Below, one piece after another: positions 34,296 to 42,801 of a stretch of DNA of 47,915 bases. This DNA comes from Collinsella sp. (GTDB lineage: Bacteria; Actinomycetota; Coriobacteriia; Coriobacteriales; Coriobacteriaceae): NCBI GenBank assembly GCA_019419545.1, contig DXZT01000045.1:1-47915 (forward strand). Direction: 5' to 3'. The stretch's first letter is position 1, and each line of letters begins with the position of its first letter. A program made the translations under genes and the position numbers. The notes under the pieces are model-generated. The model had not been told where the DNA came from, did no database searches, and saw nothing but the letters and a program-made list of their open reading frames with translations.

Positions 34296-35234
34296 ATGAG
34301 CAATGTTTACACGTCCATCGATCAGCTTATCGGCCACACTCCGCTTCTGGAGCTCACTCACTTTGAGGCCGATGAGGACCTCAAGGCCCGCGTGCTCGTC
34401 AAGCTGGAATACTTCAACCCCGCCGGCTCCGTCAAAGACCGCGTCGCCAAGAACATGATCGACGAGGCCGAGAAGGCCGGCAAGCTCGTGCGCGGCGGCG
34501 ACTACACCATCATCGAGCCCACGAGTGGCAACACCGGCGTCGGCATCGCCTCGGTGGCGGCGGCTCGCGGCTACAAGGTGATCATCACCATGCCCGAGAC
34601 TATGTCCGTCGAACGCCGCAAGCTTATGCAGGCATATGGCGCACAGCTCGTGCTCACCGACGGTTCCAAGGGCATGAAGGGCGCCATCGCCAAGGCCGAG
34701 GAACTGCAGAAGGAGACGCCAAACAGCATCATCGCCGGCCAGTTTGTGAACCCCGCCAACCCCGCCATCCACAAGGCCACGACCGGCCCCGAGATCTGGG
34801 ATGACACCGACGGCGAGGTCGACATCTTCGTCGCCGGCGTTGGAACCGGCGGCACCGTGACCGGCGTGGGTGAGTTCCTTAAGGAGCAGAACCCCGAGAT
34901 TAAGGTCGTCGCCGTCGAGCCCGCCACCTCCCCGGTGCTCTCCAAGGGCCAAGCCGGCCCGCACAAGATCCAGGGTATCGGCGCCGGTTTTGTGCCCGAC
35001 GTCCTCGACACCCAGGTCTATGACGAGATCATCCCCGTCGAGAACGACGACGCCTTTGCGACCGGCCGCGCCGTGGGCCACAAGGAGGGCGTGCTCGTGG
35101 GCATTTCGTCCGGTGCCGCCGTGTGGGCCGCGCTGCAGCTGGCCAAGCGCCCCGAAAACGAGGGCAAGACCATCGTGGCCCTGCTTGCCGACACCGGCGA
35201 GCGCTACCTGTCCACGGCACTGTTCCAGGACTAA
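34296..35234 (+). CDS. cysK: Cysteine synthase A (O-acetylserine thiol-lyase)
   Basis: PLP enzyme making cysteine from O-acetylserine and sulfide. It is 312 residues. The PLP lysine is K47 in NPAGSVKDR. The substrate loop PTSGNTGVG, the phosphate-binding GVGTGGTVTG and the C-terminal GISSGAAVWAAL are all family-typical. GGAGGTTCACC precedes the ATG. It is divergent from the Rrf2 regulator that probably controls it. mnmA follows after 181 bp with a terminator and promoter in between. Confidence 0.97.
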   Translation: MSNVYTSIDQLIGHTPLLELTHFEADEDLKARVLVKLEYFNPAGSVKDRVAKNMIDEAEKAGKLVRGGDYTIIEPTSGNTGVGIASVAAARGYKVIITMPETMSVERRKLMQAYGAQLVLTDGSKGMKGAIAKAEELQKETPNSIIAGQFVNPANPAIHKATTGPEIWDDTDGEVDIFVAGVGTGGTVTGVGEFLKEQNPEIKVVAVEPATSPVLSKGQAGPHKIQGIGAGFVPDVLDTQVYDEIIPVENDDAFATGRAVGHKEGVLVGISSGAAVWAALQLAKRPENEGKTIVALLADTGERYLSTALFQD

Positions 35235-35335
35235 GGGCCCGTCACTTGTCGATAGGCCCATGGCATGCCGGCCTATCCTCTCTTCTGGCTGCCTGAGCCC
35301 ATCTCGTTAGGGTGTCCCACGAGACGTCCGAACTT

Positions 35336-35343
35336 GCTACAAT
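35336..35343 (+). promoter_or_regulatory. Extended -10 promoter before mnmA
   Basis: TGCTACAAT (TG at 35335-35336, TACAAT at 35338-35343) is a strong extended -10; no good -35 is visible. Transcription would begin about 7 bases on, at the very base of the terminator-like hairpin 35348-35375, so the transcript's first bases form that hairpin. Confidence 0.5.
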
Positions 35344-35347
35344 GTCT

Positions 35348-35386
35348 GCGGCGCGGAACCAGCCTCCCGCGCCGCTTTTCTTTTTT
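35348..35386 (+). terminator. Strong intrinsic terminator between cysK and mnmA
   Basis: GCGGCGCGG and CCGCGCCGC form a perfect 9-bp stem with a 10-base loop, followed by TTTTCTTTTTT. It is the cysK terminator by position, and it lies directly downstream of the extended -10 that should serve mnmA. Confidence 0.9.
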
Positions 35387-35415
35387 GGCCACATGCCACC
35401 AAGGAGAACCTCCCC

Positions 35416-36516
35416 ATGCACAACAAGCGCGTGCTCGTCGCCATGAGCGGCGGCGTCGATTCTAGCGTGACCGCGTACCTGCTCAAAAGCCAGGGCTACG
35501 AATGCGTCGGCGCCACCATGCGCCTCACCTGCCCCGCGCCCGACCCCGCCACGGGCACGAGTAAGGTCGACCGCGACATCGCCGATGCAAAGGCCGTCGC
35601 CGAGCGCCTGGGGATACCCCACCATGTGCTCGACCTGCAGCAGACCTTCGACCACAGTGTTATCGAGCGTTTTGTGAACGCCTACCAGGAGGGGCTGACG
35701 CCCAACCCGTGCATCATCTGCAACCGCCACATTAAGTTTGGCGCGTTGCTCGATGCGGCGCTGGACATGGGCTGCGACTACATCGCAACGGGACATTACG
35801 CCAAAACGAGCCAGGCGCCCGACGGCACCTGGCAGCTGCATCGCGGCGAGGACCCCAAAAAGGACCAGAGTTACTTTTTGTATTCGCTCACGCAAGAGCG
35901 CCTGGCACGCACAATCTTTCCGCTGGCAGGCCTGGACAAGGAGCGCGACGTGCGCCGCATTGCCGCCGAGCAGGACTTCATCAACGCCAAGAAGGCCGAA
36001 AGCGAGGATATTTGCTTTATTCCAGACGGTGACTACGCGGGCTATATCGAGCGCCGCTGCGGACATGCCGCTGCACCGGGCGACATCGTATGGCGCGACG
36101 GCAGCGTGGTCGGGCGCCACAACGGCGCACTGCGCTATACCATCGGCCAGCGCAAGGGTTTGGGCGTAGCGATGGCGCATCCCGTATACGTGACAGGCGT
36201 CGACGCCGTCAACAACACCGTGCATCTGGGTGAGGCCGAGGACCTGACCGCCGCGGCGCTCACGGCCGATGAGTGGATCTGGAGCGCGCCGGACGCGCGC
36301 ATGGAGGCCGAGCTGGATGCCGGCGGCATTCGCGTAGACGCCAAGTACCGCTACCGTCAGAAAGACCAGGCAGCGACCCTTACGCGCGGCGCAGACAGGC
36401 AAATGCTGCTAACTTTTAACGAGCCCCAGCGAGCCATCGCCCCCGGCCAAGCCGTCGTAGTCTATCGCGGCGACATCGTCCTGGGCGGCGGTACCGTTAC
36501 GGCAGCCATCAAATAG
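35416..36516 (+). CDS. mnmA: tRNA-specific 2-thiouridylase MnmA
   Basis: Puts the 2-thio group on the wobble uridine of Lys, Glu and Gln tRNAs, using ATP and a sulfur relay. It is 366 residues. The PP-loop SGGVDSS is at 11-17; the catalytic cysteines are in NPCIICNRHIKFG (near residue 99) and EDICFIP (near 200); GHYAK and KDQSYFLYSL bind tRNA or ATP. AAGGAGAACC precedes the ATG. The usual partner, a cysteine desulfurase, is not adjacent, so sulfur must come from an enzyme encoded elsewhere. A palindromic element follows the stop by 28 bases. Confidence 0.97.
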   Translation: MHNKRVLVAMSGGVDSSVTAYLLKSQGYECVGATMRLTCPAPDPATGTSKVDRDIADAKAVAERLGIPHHVLDLQQTFDHSVIERFVNAYQEGLTPNPCIICNRHIKFGALLDAALDMGCDYIATGHYAKTSQAPDGTWQLHRGEDPKKDQSYFLYSLTQERLARTIFPLAGLDKERDVRRIAAEQDFINAKKAESEDICFIPDGDYAGYIERRCGHAAAPGDIVWRDGSVVGRHNGALRYTIGQRKGLGVAMAHPVYVTGVDAVNNTVHLGEAEDLTAAALTADEWIWSAPDARMEAELDAGGIRVDAKYRYRQKDQAATLTRGADRQMLLTFNEPQRAIAPGQAVVVYRGDIVLGGGTVTAAIK

Positions 36517-36544
36517 CAGCACCTCGCCCCATCCCCTCCATAAC

Positions 36545-36607
36545 TTGCGGTGAAATAGGGACTGTTTAAGCGTTTAAAACCGCCAAACAGTCCCTATTTC
36601 ACCGCAA
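36545..36607. repeat. 63-bp palindromic intergenic element, copy 2 (inverted)
   Basis: Perfect 23-bp arms at 36545-36567 and 36585-36607 around a 17-base loop. The loop read on the minus strand begins GGCGG, as in copy 1 on the plus strand, so this copy is inverted relative to 25495-25557. It lies between the convergent mnmA and M42 peptidase genes. Another 9-bp inverted repeat, CGGCCTCGG/CCGAGGCCG, follows at 36619-36654. Neither is followed by a clear T tract. Confidence 0.88.
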
Positions 36608-36662
36608 CTTAGAGAGGACGGCCTCGGTCGGTACTGCCATATCAGCCGAGGCCGCTGCATCG

Positions 36663-37706
36663 TTAGCGCTGGACGTAGGCGCGGACGAGCTCAAAGGTGT
36701 TGCGCACACCGTCGATGTGGCTGCGCTCGTAGTTGTGACTCGCGTACACGCCGGGGCCGATCAGGCCGTGACGGATGTCGTAGCCGGCCGAGAGCGTGGC
36801 CTCAACGTCCGAGCCGTAGTGCGGATACACATCGATGGCGTAATCGAGCTCCAGCTCGCGCGCGATGTTGGACAGCGTGGTCACCAGGTCGTAGTTGTAC
36901 GGACCGCCCGAATCCTTGGCGCAAATCGAAACCATGCGCTCGGTGCAGCCCAGGTCGTCGCCCACGCAGCCCATGTCAACGCTGATCATCTCGCGCGTGT
37001 CGGCCGGCACAAAGGCACCGCCGTGGCCGACCTCCTCGTACACGGTAAAGAGCAGCGAAACCTTACGCGAAAGCGTCACCTCGCCAGCGGCGACGGCACG
37101 CGCCAGCCCCAGCAGGATTGCCGCAGACAGCTTGTCGTCCAGGAAACGGCTCTTGATGTAGCCACTCTCCGTCACCGTCGTGCGAGGATCCATAGCGATG
37201 ATGTCACCGGTCTGAATACCCAGCTCGAGCACATCGTCCTTGCTGTCGACGTTCTCGTCGAGCAAGATCTCCATGTTCTTCTCGATGGTCTTGACCGGCT
37301 CATCGGCCACGTGCGCCGAAGGCTCGGTGTTAAGAACCACGCCCGTGTAGACATTGCCGTCGCGCGTGTAGACGGTGCAGTTCTCGCCATCGGCCGTAGA
37401 CCATTGATGCCCACCGAGCGTCGTGGGACGCAGGCGGCCATTGTCCTTAATGGAGCGCACCATGGCGCCCAGGGTATCGACATGGCTCGCCAACACAAGT
37501 GGCTCGCCCTCGCCGCCAAGCTCGACCAACACGTTGCCCTTATTGGAACGCTCGGGGCCAAAGCCCATATCACGCAGCGTTTCCATCAGATAATCAGTCG
37601 CCGCACGGGTATAGCCGGTAGGCGAAGCAATAGAAGTCAGCGTCTTAAGCTGTCCTGCGATATAGGAGAGCGTCTCCTCTAGAGAAGCATCAATATTAGA
37701 AGTCAT
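36663..37706 (-). CDS. M42-family metallo-aminopeptidase
   Basis: Dinuclear zinc or cobalt aminopeptidase of the M42 (glutamyl aminopeptidase/PepA-FrvX) family, 347 residues. Metal and catalytic residues are in ASHVDTLGA (His, Asp), FLDDKLSA (Asp), YEEVGHGG (Glu pair) and the late His in YASHNYERSH. The family forms large cytosolic tetrahedral peptide-trimming shells. I chose the ATG at 37706 because GGAAGG is 6 bases away; the ATG at 37712 touches it. It is a single gene convergent with mnmA. Its natural peptide substrates are unknown. Confidence 0.93.
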   Translation of the reverse strand: MTSNIDASLEETLSYIAGQLKTLTSIASPTGYTRAATDYLMETLRDMGFGPERSNKGNVLVELGGEGEPLVLASHVDTLGAMVRSIKDNGRLRPTTLGGHQWSTADGENCTVYTRDGNVYTGVVLNTEPSAHVADEPVKTIEKNMEILLDENVDSKDDVLELGIQTGDIIAMDPRTTVTESGYIKSRFLDDKLSAAILLGLARAVAAGEVTLSRKVSLLFTVYEEVGHGGAFVPADTREMISVDMGCVGDDLGCTERMVSICAKDSGGPYNYDLVTTLSNIARELELDYAIDVYPHYGSDVEATLSAGYDIRHGLIGPGVYASHNYERSHIDGVRNTFELVRAYVQR

Positions 37707-37914
37707 ATGCATCCTTCCAAGTAAAACTAAGACCGAGTCCCGATTTTAACCGTTCTGCACGTGCAATGCCCCAGGAGCCGAGCCGCCTCCAGACGTCCCC
37801 GCACCGGTTTTGTGCACGTGCACGGTTTACAATCTCAATCTTGCATAAATCCTATTGGTATTTGCATAGAAATGAGGCATCTTTTTGCTTCGTCTCAGGG
37901 TGCCCCACCTTGGA

Positions 37915-37941
37915 CCGTGCAAAAAACGGAGTATTCAGCAC
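37915..37941 (-). repeat. Remnant element A (TGAATACTCC ... TGCACG), minus orientation
   Basis: Lies in the 604-bp gap 37707-38310, which holds no gene I can support. Read on the minus strand: GTGCTGAATACTCC, six mixed bases, then GCACGG. In one frame this spells VLNTPFFARSKVGH. Element B at 38126-38166 spells LLNTPKNARREVHH in the same register on the other strand. Confidence 0.5.
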
Positions 37942-38040
37942 CGTGGGCCCCAACGGCCCCATCACGAACGACAAAACGACGCGGTTACAGCAGTGTTGCA
38001 GGTCGTCGCAAAGCAGAAACTCAGTAACAACCCCCTCCAC

Positions 38041-38074
38041 TCATCGATAGCCCGCCCACAATGGCTGTCGATGA
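38041..38074. repeat. Inverted repeat hairpin in the gene-free gap
   Basis: TCATCGATAGCC (38041-38052) pairs with GGCTGTCGATGA (38063-38074) with a single wobble across a 10-base loop. There is no T tract on either side. Function unknown. Confidence 0.6.
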
Positions 38075-38110
38075 GCGCCTGCGGATCACTACCGCCCATT
38101 CACAACGTTA

Positions 38111-38166
38111 TGCATTTTTAAGAGCTTGTTGAATACTCCCAAAAATGCACGCAGGGAAGTGCACCA
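38111..38166 (+). repeat. Remnant element B with internal inverted repeat, plus orientation
   Basis: GTTGAATACTCC at about 38128-38139, then AAAAAT and TGCACG, matches element A read on the opposite strand. GCATTTTT (38112-38119) and AAAAATGC (38141-38148) form an inverted repeat around it. Probably a copy of the same degenerate repeat or coding remnant as element A. Confidence 0.5.
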
Positions 38167-38225
38167 CCTATCCGCAGCGGGCAGTACGCCTTGGTTTTGT
38201 CCGTCTCAGGGCATCGACGCAGCAC

Positions 38226-38257
38226 AAAAAGCCCCGCCGTGCGTAGCACGGCGGGGC
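38226..38257 (-). terminator. Strong intrinsic terminator after fucO
   Basis: GCCCCGCCGTGC and GCACGGCGGGGC form a perfect 12-bp stem with a 3-base loop, and TTTTT follows on the minus strand. It lies 53 bases after the fucO stop. Confidence 0.93.
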
Positions 38258-38310
38258 CAGCGGCACGTCAAAAGACCATACACCTACGGGCGAAGGACCA
38301 CCAAACTGGG

Positions 38311-39477
38311 CTAGGCAGCCGGGCAGATCTTCTTGAAGAGCTCAATGACGTCGTCGAGCGTCGCCTCGCGCGGGTTGCCCGGGAAGCAAGCGTCGGCCAT
38401 GGCGTCCTTGGCCAGAACCTCGATCTCGTCAGCCTTCATGGCCTCGCAGACGTGCGGGATATTCACGTCGGCGGAAAGCTGCTTGACGGCGGCGATAGCA
38501 GCATCGGCAGCCTCGGCGGTGCTCATGCCCGTGGTGTCAACACCCATGGCGACGGCAACCTTGGCCAGGCGCTCAGCGCAAACCGGCTTGTTGAACTCCA
38601 TGGCGATCGGCAGCAGCATGGCGCAAGCGACGCCGTGCGGGGTGTCGTAGTGAGCGGACAGGGTGTGAGCCATGGCGTGGTCGATGCCCAGGCCAACGTT
38701 GGAGAAGCCCATGCCGGCGACATACTGACCAAGGGCCATGCCCTCGCGACCGGAGCCGGGCTGACCGGACTTGGCCTCGGCGACGGAGTCACGCAGGTTC
38801 TCGCTGATCAGCTTAATAGCCTCAAAGTGGAACATGTCGGAGAGCTCCCAAGCGCCCTTGGTGGTGTAGCCCTCGATGGCGTGGGTCAGAGCGTCCATGC
38901 CAGTGGAAGCGGTCAGGCCGGCGGGCATGGAGGCCATCATGTCGGGATCGACGACGGCGACCTCGGGGGCGTCGTTGGTGTCGACGCACACGAACTTGCG
39001 GACCTTCTCGGGGTCGGTGATGACGTAGTTGATGGTCACCTCGGCGGCGGTACCGGCGGTCGTCGGCACAGCGATGGTGAACACGGCGTGGTTCTTAGTG
39101 GGAGCAACGCCCTCGAGGCTGCGGACATCGGCGAACTCGGGGTTGTTGATGATGATGCCGATGGCCTTAGCGGTGTCCATGGAGGAGCCACCACCGATGG
39201 TCACGATAGCGTCAGCCTCGGCGGCCTTGAAGGCCTCGACGCCGTCCTTGACGTTCTGGATAGTGGGGTTGGGCTTGATCTCGGAGTAGAGGCTCCAAGC
39301 GATGCCGGCAGCGTCGAGCTCGTCGGTCACCTTAGCGGTAACGCCAAACTTGACCAGATCGGGGTCGGAGCAGACGAAGATCTTCTTGTAGCCGCGACGC
39401 TGGAGCTCGCCGGGGATCTCCTTGATGGCGCCGGAACCATGATAAGAGATGGTATTGAGAACGAAACGATTAGCCAT
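38311..39477 (-). CDS. fucO: Iron-dependent alcohol dehydrogenase, lactaldehyde reductase (FucO) type
   Basis: NADH-linked group III alcohol dehydrogenase, 388 residues from the ATG at 39477, with GGGAGG 7 bases upstream. NAD-binding: IGGGSSMDTAKAIGI. Metal ligands lie in GMDALTHAIEGY (Asp, His) and the two late His of DHAMAHTLSAHYDTPHG. NNPEFADVRSLEG, TTAGTAAEVTINYVITD and GQYVAGMGFSNVGLG closely match lactaldehyde:propanediol oxidoreductase, so reduction of lactaldehyde from fucose or rhamnose is the best guess. No fucose or rhamnose genes are adjacent, so another aldehyde such as ethanal is possible. Confidence 0.88.
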   Translation of the reverse strand: MANRFVLNTISYHGSGAIKEIPGELQRRGYKKIFVCSDPDLVKFGVTAKVTDELDAAGIAWSLYSEIKPNPTIQNVKDGVEAFKAAEADAIVTIGGGSSMDTAKAIGIIINNPEFADVRSLEGVAPTKNHAVFTIAVPTTAGTAAEVTINYVITDPEKVRKFVCVDTNDAPEVAVVDPDMMASMPAGLTASTGMDALTHAIEGYTTKGAWELSDMFHFEAIKLISENLRDSVAEAKSGQPGSGREGMALGQYVAGMGFSNVGLGIDHAMAHTLSAHYDTPHGVACAMLLPIAMEFNKPVCAERLAKVAVAMGVDTTGMSTAEAADAAIAAVKQLSADVNIPHVCEAMKADEIEVLAKDAMADACFPGNPREATLDDVIELFKKICPAA

Positions 39478-39601
39478 TGATAGCCTCCCATCGTGTGCGG
39501 GGCATCCATTACGCCCCACGCTATGAGTCCCATCCTAACGCTTTTGAAACAAAAAACGCGTGAGAACGTCAATAGTGTTAAAGCGTTTCAACAGATGATG
39601 A

Positions 39602-39637
39602 AAAATATTGCGGCAAAGGGACAACCCCTTTGCCGCA
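39602..39637 (-). terminator. Intrinsic terminator after the YoaK-like gene
   Basis: TGCGGCAAAGGG and CCCTTTGCCGCA form a perfect 12-bp stem with a loop of about 5 bases. ATATTTTTC follows on the minus strand. It begins only 5 bases after the stop codon at 39643. Confidence 0.88.
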
Positions 39638-39642
39638 TTCGG

Positions 39643-40359
39643 TTACTTTCGGCAGCCCTCTTTCCAAGCCTCGGCCGCAACCTTCCAGCGTAAGCGCAAG
39701 TCGCGCTCGCGGTCGATGAACATGATGGCAAACGCGACAAACAGCAGCAAGCTCGCCACGACGATGGCGTGCAGGCCCATGCGCTCAATACACCAGTTGC
39801 CCAACACGGCGCCAAACACAAAGGTAAAGATCACGCCAAAGTACAGCAGGCCGTTTTCCAAAAAGCCGCGCCTGTGGGTGATGATGTAATCGTCCACGTT
39901 TTGCAGCGCGTTGCGCAAGTTGCCGATGCACATGGTCGTAGCGATGCCGTGACCGTGGATCTTGCGGAAGCTCTCGACCTGCATGCCGCAGGCAAACGAG
40001 GTGAGGCAGTTGGCGAGCAGGTTGAAATTGCCGCCCGGGATAAAGCTCACGCCCAGCAAGATGACGGCTTCAAAGAACACCGTTACCTGGCGCCAGTGAA
40101 TCACGCTGCCAAACCGCTCATGCACCAGGTCGGCAAGTATAATGCCCACGGCAAACGACACCACGGGGAAGAAGTAGCGTCCCGCAAGTGCCCAGTTGCC
40201 CTCCGAGATGCTCACGCCCACGAGCAGGATGTTGCCTGTCTGCGCGTTGGCGAAAACATGATCGCGCCCAATGTACGAATAGACGTCCATAAAGCCACCG
40301 GCGAGCGCCAAGATGATGCCCAGCTCAATAGACTCCGATATCTGTTTGGCACGCTGCAT
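39643..40359 (-). CDS. YoaK/DUF1275-family membrane protein
   Basis: Protein of 238 residues with about six membrane segments: LGIILALAGGFMDVYSYIG, FFPVVSFAVGIILADL, FFEAVILLGVSFI, LLYFGVIFTFVFGAVLG and IVVASLLLFVAFAIMFI are clear. FANAQTGNILLVG and ANCLTSFACGMQVESFRK are DUF1275 signature sequences. Family function is not established. GGAGG lies 10 bases before the ATG at 40359; the frame stays open far upstream over the opposite-strand YgiQ gene, but that extension is a shadow. It diverges from the YgiQ-type gene. Confidence 0.9.
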   Translation of the reverse strand: MQRAKQISESIELGIILALAGGFMDVYSYIGRDHVFANAQTGNILLVGVSISEGNWALAGRYFFPVVSFAVGIILADLVHERFGSVIHWRQVTVFFEAVILLGVSFIPGGNFNLLANCLTSFACGMQVESFRKIHGHGIATTMCIGNLRNALQNVDDYIITHRRGFLENGLLYFGVIFTFVFGAVLGNWCIERMGLHAIVVASLLLFVAFAIMFIDRERDLRLRWKVAAEAWKEGCRK

Positions 40360-40570
40360 CGTCGTGCATCCTCCTTGTTGACGACTCTCTCGTGCGTTGG
40401 CGGAAACATAGCCGCCGTTCATACTGTAACCCATTGACAACATGGCGTGCGCGCGAGACGGGTTCTCCAACGCGCAGATACACAGTCTGGAAACAAACGA
40501 TCCCCGCATCGACGCGCCGATCCCCAGCTCATGTACTCCCCCAGTCTTTTTAGCCCCGTCCCAAAAAGAC

Positions 40571-40580
40571 TGGTTACAAT
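40571..40580 (+). promoter_or_regulatory. Candidate -10 for the YgiQ-type gene
   Basis: TGGTTACAAT contains TACAAT (40575-40580). A start of transcription near 40587 lies after an in-frame ATG at 40531 and before the GTG at 40612, which supports the GTG as the true start. Confidence 0.4.
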
Positions 40581-40611
40581 TACGTGCAGCATACAAACAC
40601 CGGGAGGGATC

Positions 40612-42753
40612 GTGGCAAAAAAGCCTCAGCACGCTCAGAACAACCAGCGCAGTCAGCAGGGCAAACAGGGCCAGCAGCAAAAGCGCGGCGGTAAGGCGCA
40701 GGCCACGGTCGCCCGCACCAAGCATTCCCAAGCGACGCCCGCCCGCCCCTGGCGACCGGGCCGCGATAAGTTCCTCCCCGTCAGCCGCGCCGACATGGAT
40801 GCGCGTGGCTGGGACCAGTGCGACTTTGTCTACATCTGCGGCGACGCCTATGTGGACCATCCCAGCTTTGGCATGGCCATCATCAGTCGCGTCCTCGACG
40901 CGCACGGCTACAAGGTGGGCATCATCTGCCAACCCGACTGGACCGACCCCGCCAGCATCACTGTGCTCGGCGAGCCGCGCCTGGGCTTTTTGGTCAGTGC
41001 CGGCAACATGGACTCCATGGTCAACCACTATTCGGTGACCAAACACCGCCGCCACACCGACGCCTATACCCCCGGTGGCGAGGAGGGGCGCCGTCCCAAT
41101 CGCGCCGTCACGGTCTACGGCAACCTCATCCGCCAGACGTTTAAGGACGCCCCCATCATTATCGGTGGCATCGAGGCAAGCCTGCGTCGCCTGGCCCACT
41201 ACGACTACTGGCAGGACAAGCTCAAGCGCTCGGTGCTGCTCGACTCGGGCGCCGACATCCTCATCTACGGCATGGGCGAGCACGCGATTGTCGAGATCGC
41301 CGACGCGCTCGACGCGGGGCTGCCCGTCGATCAGATCACCTATATCAATGGCACCGTCTACCGCACCAGCTCGCTCGACGAGGTCTACGACTACGACCTG
41401 CTGCCCAGCTGGGACGACCTTGCCGCCGACAAGCTCAACTACGCCCGCAGCTTTAACGTGCAGCAGCAGAATATGGACCCCATCACCGGGCATCGCCTGG
41501 TAGAGCCATATCCCAACAGCGTGTACGTGGTGCAGAACCCGCCGTCGGCAACACTCACCACCGACGAGATGGACGAGGTTGCCGAACTCCCCTACGCACG
41601 CGATTGGCATCCCGACTACGATGCCGCGGGCGGCGTGCCGGCCTTTGCCGAGATCAAGTTTTCAATCAGCTCCAACCGCGGGTGCTTTGGTGAATGCTCG
41701 TTTTGCGCCCTCACCTTCCACCAAGGTCGCGTGTTGCAGATGCGCAGCCACGACTCGATCATGCGCGAGGCAGAGCTGCTCACGCGCGATCCCGAGTTTA
41801 AGGGCTACATCAACGACGTAGGCGGACCGACGGCCAACTTTAGCCGTCCCGCCTGCGACAAGCAGCTCAAGCACGGCGTGTGCAAGAACAAGCGCTGTCT
41901 GTGGCCGAGCGTGTGCAAGAACATGGTGGTCGACGAAAGCGGCTACACGCAGCTGTTGCGCGACCTGCGCCAGCTGCCGGGCGTCAAAAAGGTCTTCGTG
42001 CGCAGCGGCATCCGTTTTGACTACACCATGGCCGATGCCTCGGACGAGTTTTTACGCGAGCTGCTGGAACACCATGTCTCGGGCCAGCTGCGCGTAGCGC
42101 CCGAGCACGTGAGCGACGCGGTGCTGTCCGTGATGGGCAAGCCGAGCCGAGCTGTCTACGACGCATTCTGCCGTAAATTTGAACGCTTGAATCGCGAATA
42201 CGGACTCAAGCAGTACGTGGTGCCGTATCTGATCTCGAGCCACCCCGGTTCAACCATGAAGGAAGCCGTGGACCTTGCCGAAGCCGTGCGCGACATGGGC
42301 TACATGCCCGAGCAGGTACAGGACTTCTACCCCACCCCGTCCACCATGTCGACCTGCATGTACTACACCGGTGTAGATCCGCGCACCATGCAGCCGATCT
42401 ACGTGGCGCGCGACCCGCATGAGAAGGCCATGCAGCGCGCGCTCATCCAGTATCGCAAGCCCGAGAACTACAAGCTGGTGCGCGAGGCGCTAGAGAAGGC
42501 CGGGCGTCGTGATCTGATCGGCTATACCAAGCTTTGCCTGATTCGCCCCGTGCCGCCACGCCCGGGCGAGACGTCTGCCGGCGGTGGGCATGGCACCGGC
42601 AAGAAGGGCGGCAAGGCCCACGGTGGCGCCGCCGGCAAGGGGCCCAAGGGCAGCAAGGGTCACGGCGGTATGCCCCGCGCGCAGAACACTGCCGGTCGCA
42701 ATCGCGCGGCACAGGGGCGTCAGGGCGCCAACGGAGGCGGCAGACGCAACTAG
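40612..42753 (+). CDS. YgiQ-family radical SAM protein
   Basis: Protein of 713 residues from a GTG start with GGGAGGG just upstream. N-terminal domain: FVYICGDAYVDHPSFGMAI, a cobalamin-binding-like fold of the UPF0313 family. Radical SAM cluster: SSNRGCFGECSFCALTFHQG with the CxxxCxxC cysteines. After it come VGGPTANF, a further cysteine group (CDKQLKHGVCKNKRC) and EHVSDAVLSVMGKPS. The last 80 residues are a Gly/Lys/Arg-rich disordered tail likely to bind nucleic acid. The reaction is unknown for the family. It ends near a hairpin shared with the PTS operon. Confidence 0.93.
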   Translation: MAKKPQHAQNNQRSQQGKQGQQQKRGGKAQATVARTKHSQATPARPWRPGRDKFLPVSRADMDARGWDQCDFVYICGDAYVDHPSFGMAIISRVLDAHGYKVGIICQPDWTDPASITVLGEPRLGFLVSAGNMDSMVNHYSVTKHRRHTDAYTPGGEEGRRPNRAVTVYGNLIRQTFKDAPIIIGGIEASLRRLAHYDYWQDKLKRSVLLDSGADILIYGMGEHAIVEIADALDAGLPVDQITYINGTVYRTSSLDEVYDYDLLPSWDDLAADKLNYARSFNVQQQNMDPITGHRLVEPYPNSVYVVQNPPSATLTTDEMDEVAELPYARDWHPDYDAAGGVPAFAEIKFSISSNRGCFGECSFCALTFHQGRVLQMRSHDSIMREAELLTRDPEFKGYINDVGGPTANFSRPACDKQLKHGVCKNKRCLWPSVCKNMVVDESGYTQLLRDLRQLPGVKKVFVRSGIRFDYTMADASDEFLRELLEHHVSGQLRVAPEHVSDAVLSVMGKPSRAVYDAFCRKFERLNREYGLKQYVVPYLISSHPGSTMKEAVDLAEAVRDMGYMPEQVQDFYPTPSTMSTCMYYTGVDPRTMQPIYVARDPHEKAMQRALIQYRKPENYKLVREALEKAGRRDLIGYTKLCLIRPVPPRPGETSAGGGHGTGKKGGKAHGGAAGKGPKGSKGHGGMPRAQNTAGRNRAAQGRQGANGGGRRN

Positions 42754-42801
42754 CGCGGCGAGGCGGCATGCCGCCGTTGGCGACACGACACGCCCCACCA
42801 A

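Noticed and set aside
37852..38050. Small open frames in the 37.7-38.3 kb gap as real genes
   Set aside because: They lack ribosome sites, and one runs into the fucO terminator region. I kept only the repeat-like peptide pattern as a finding.
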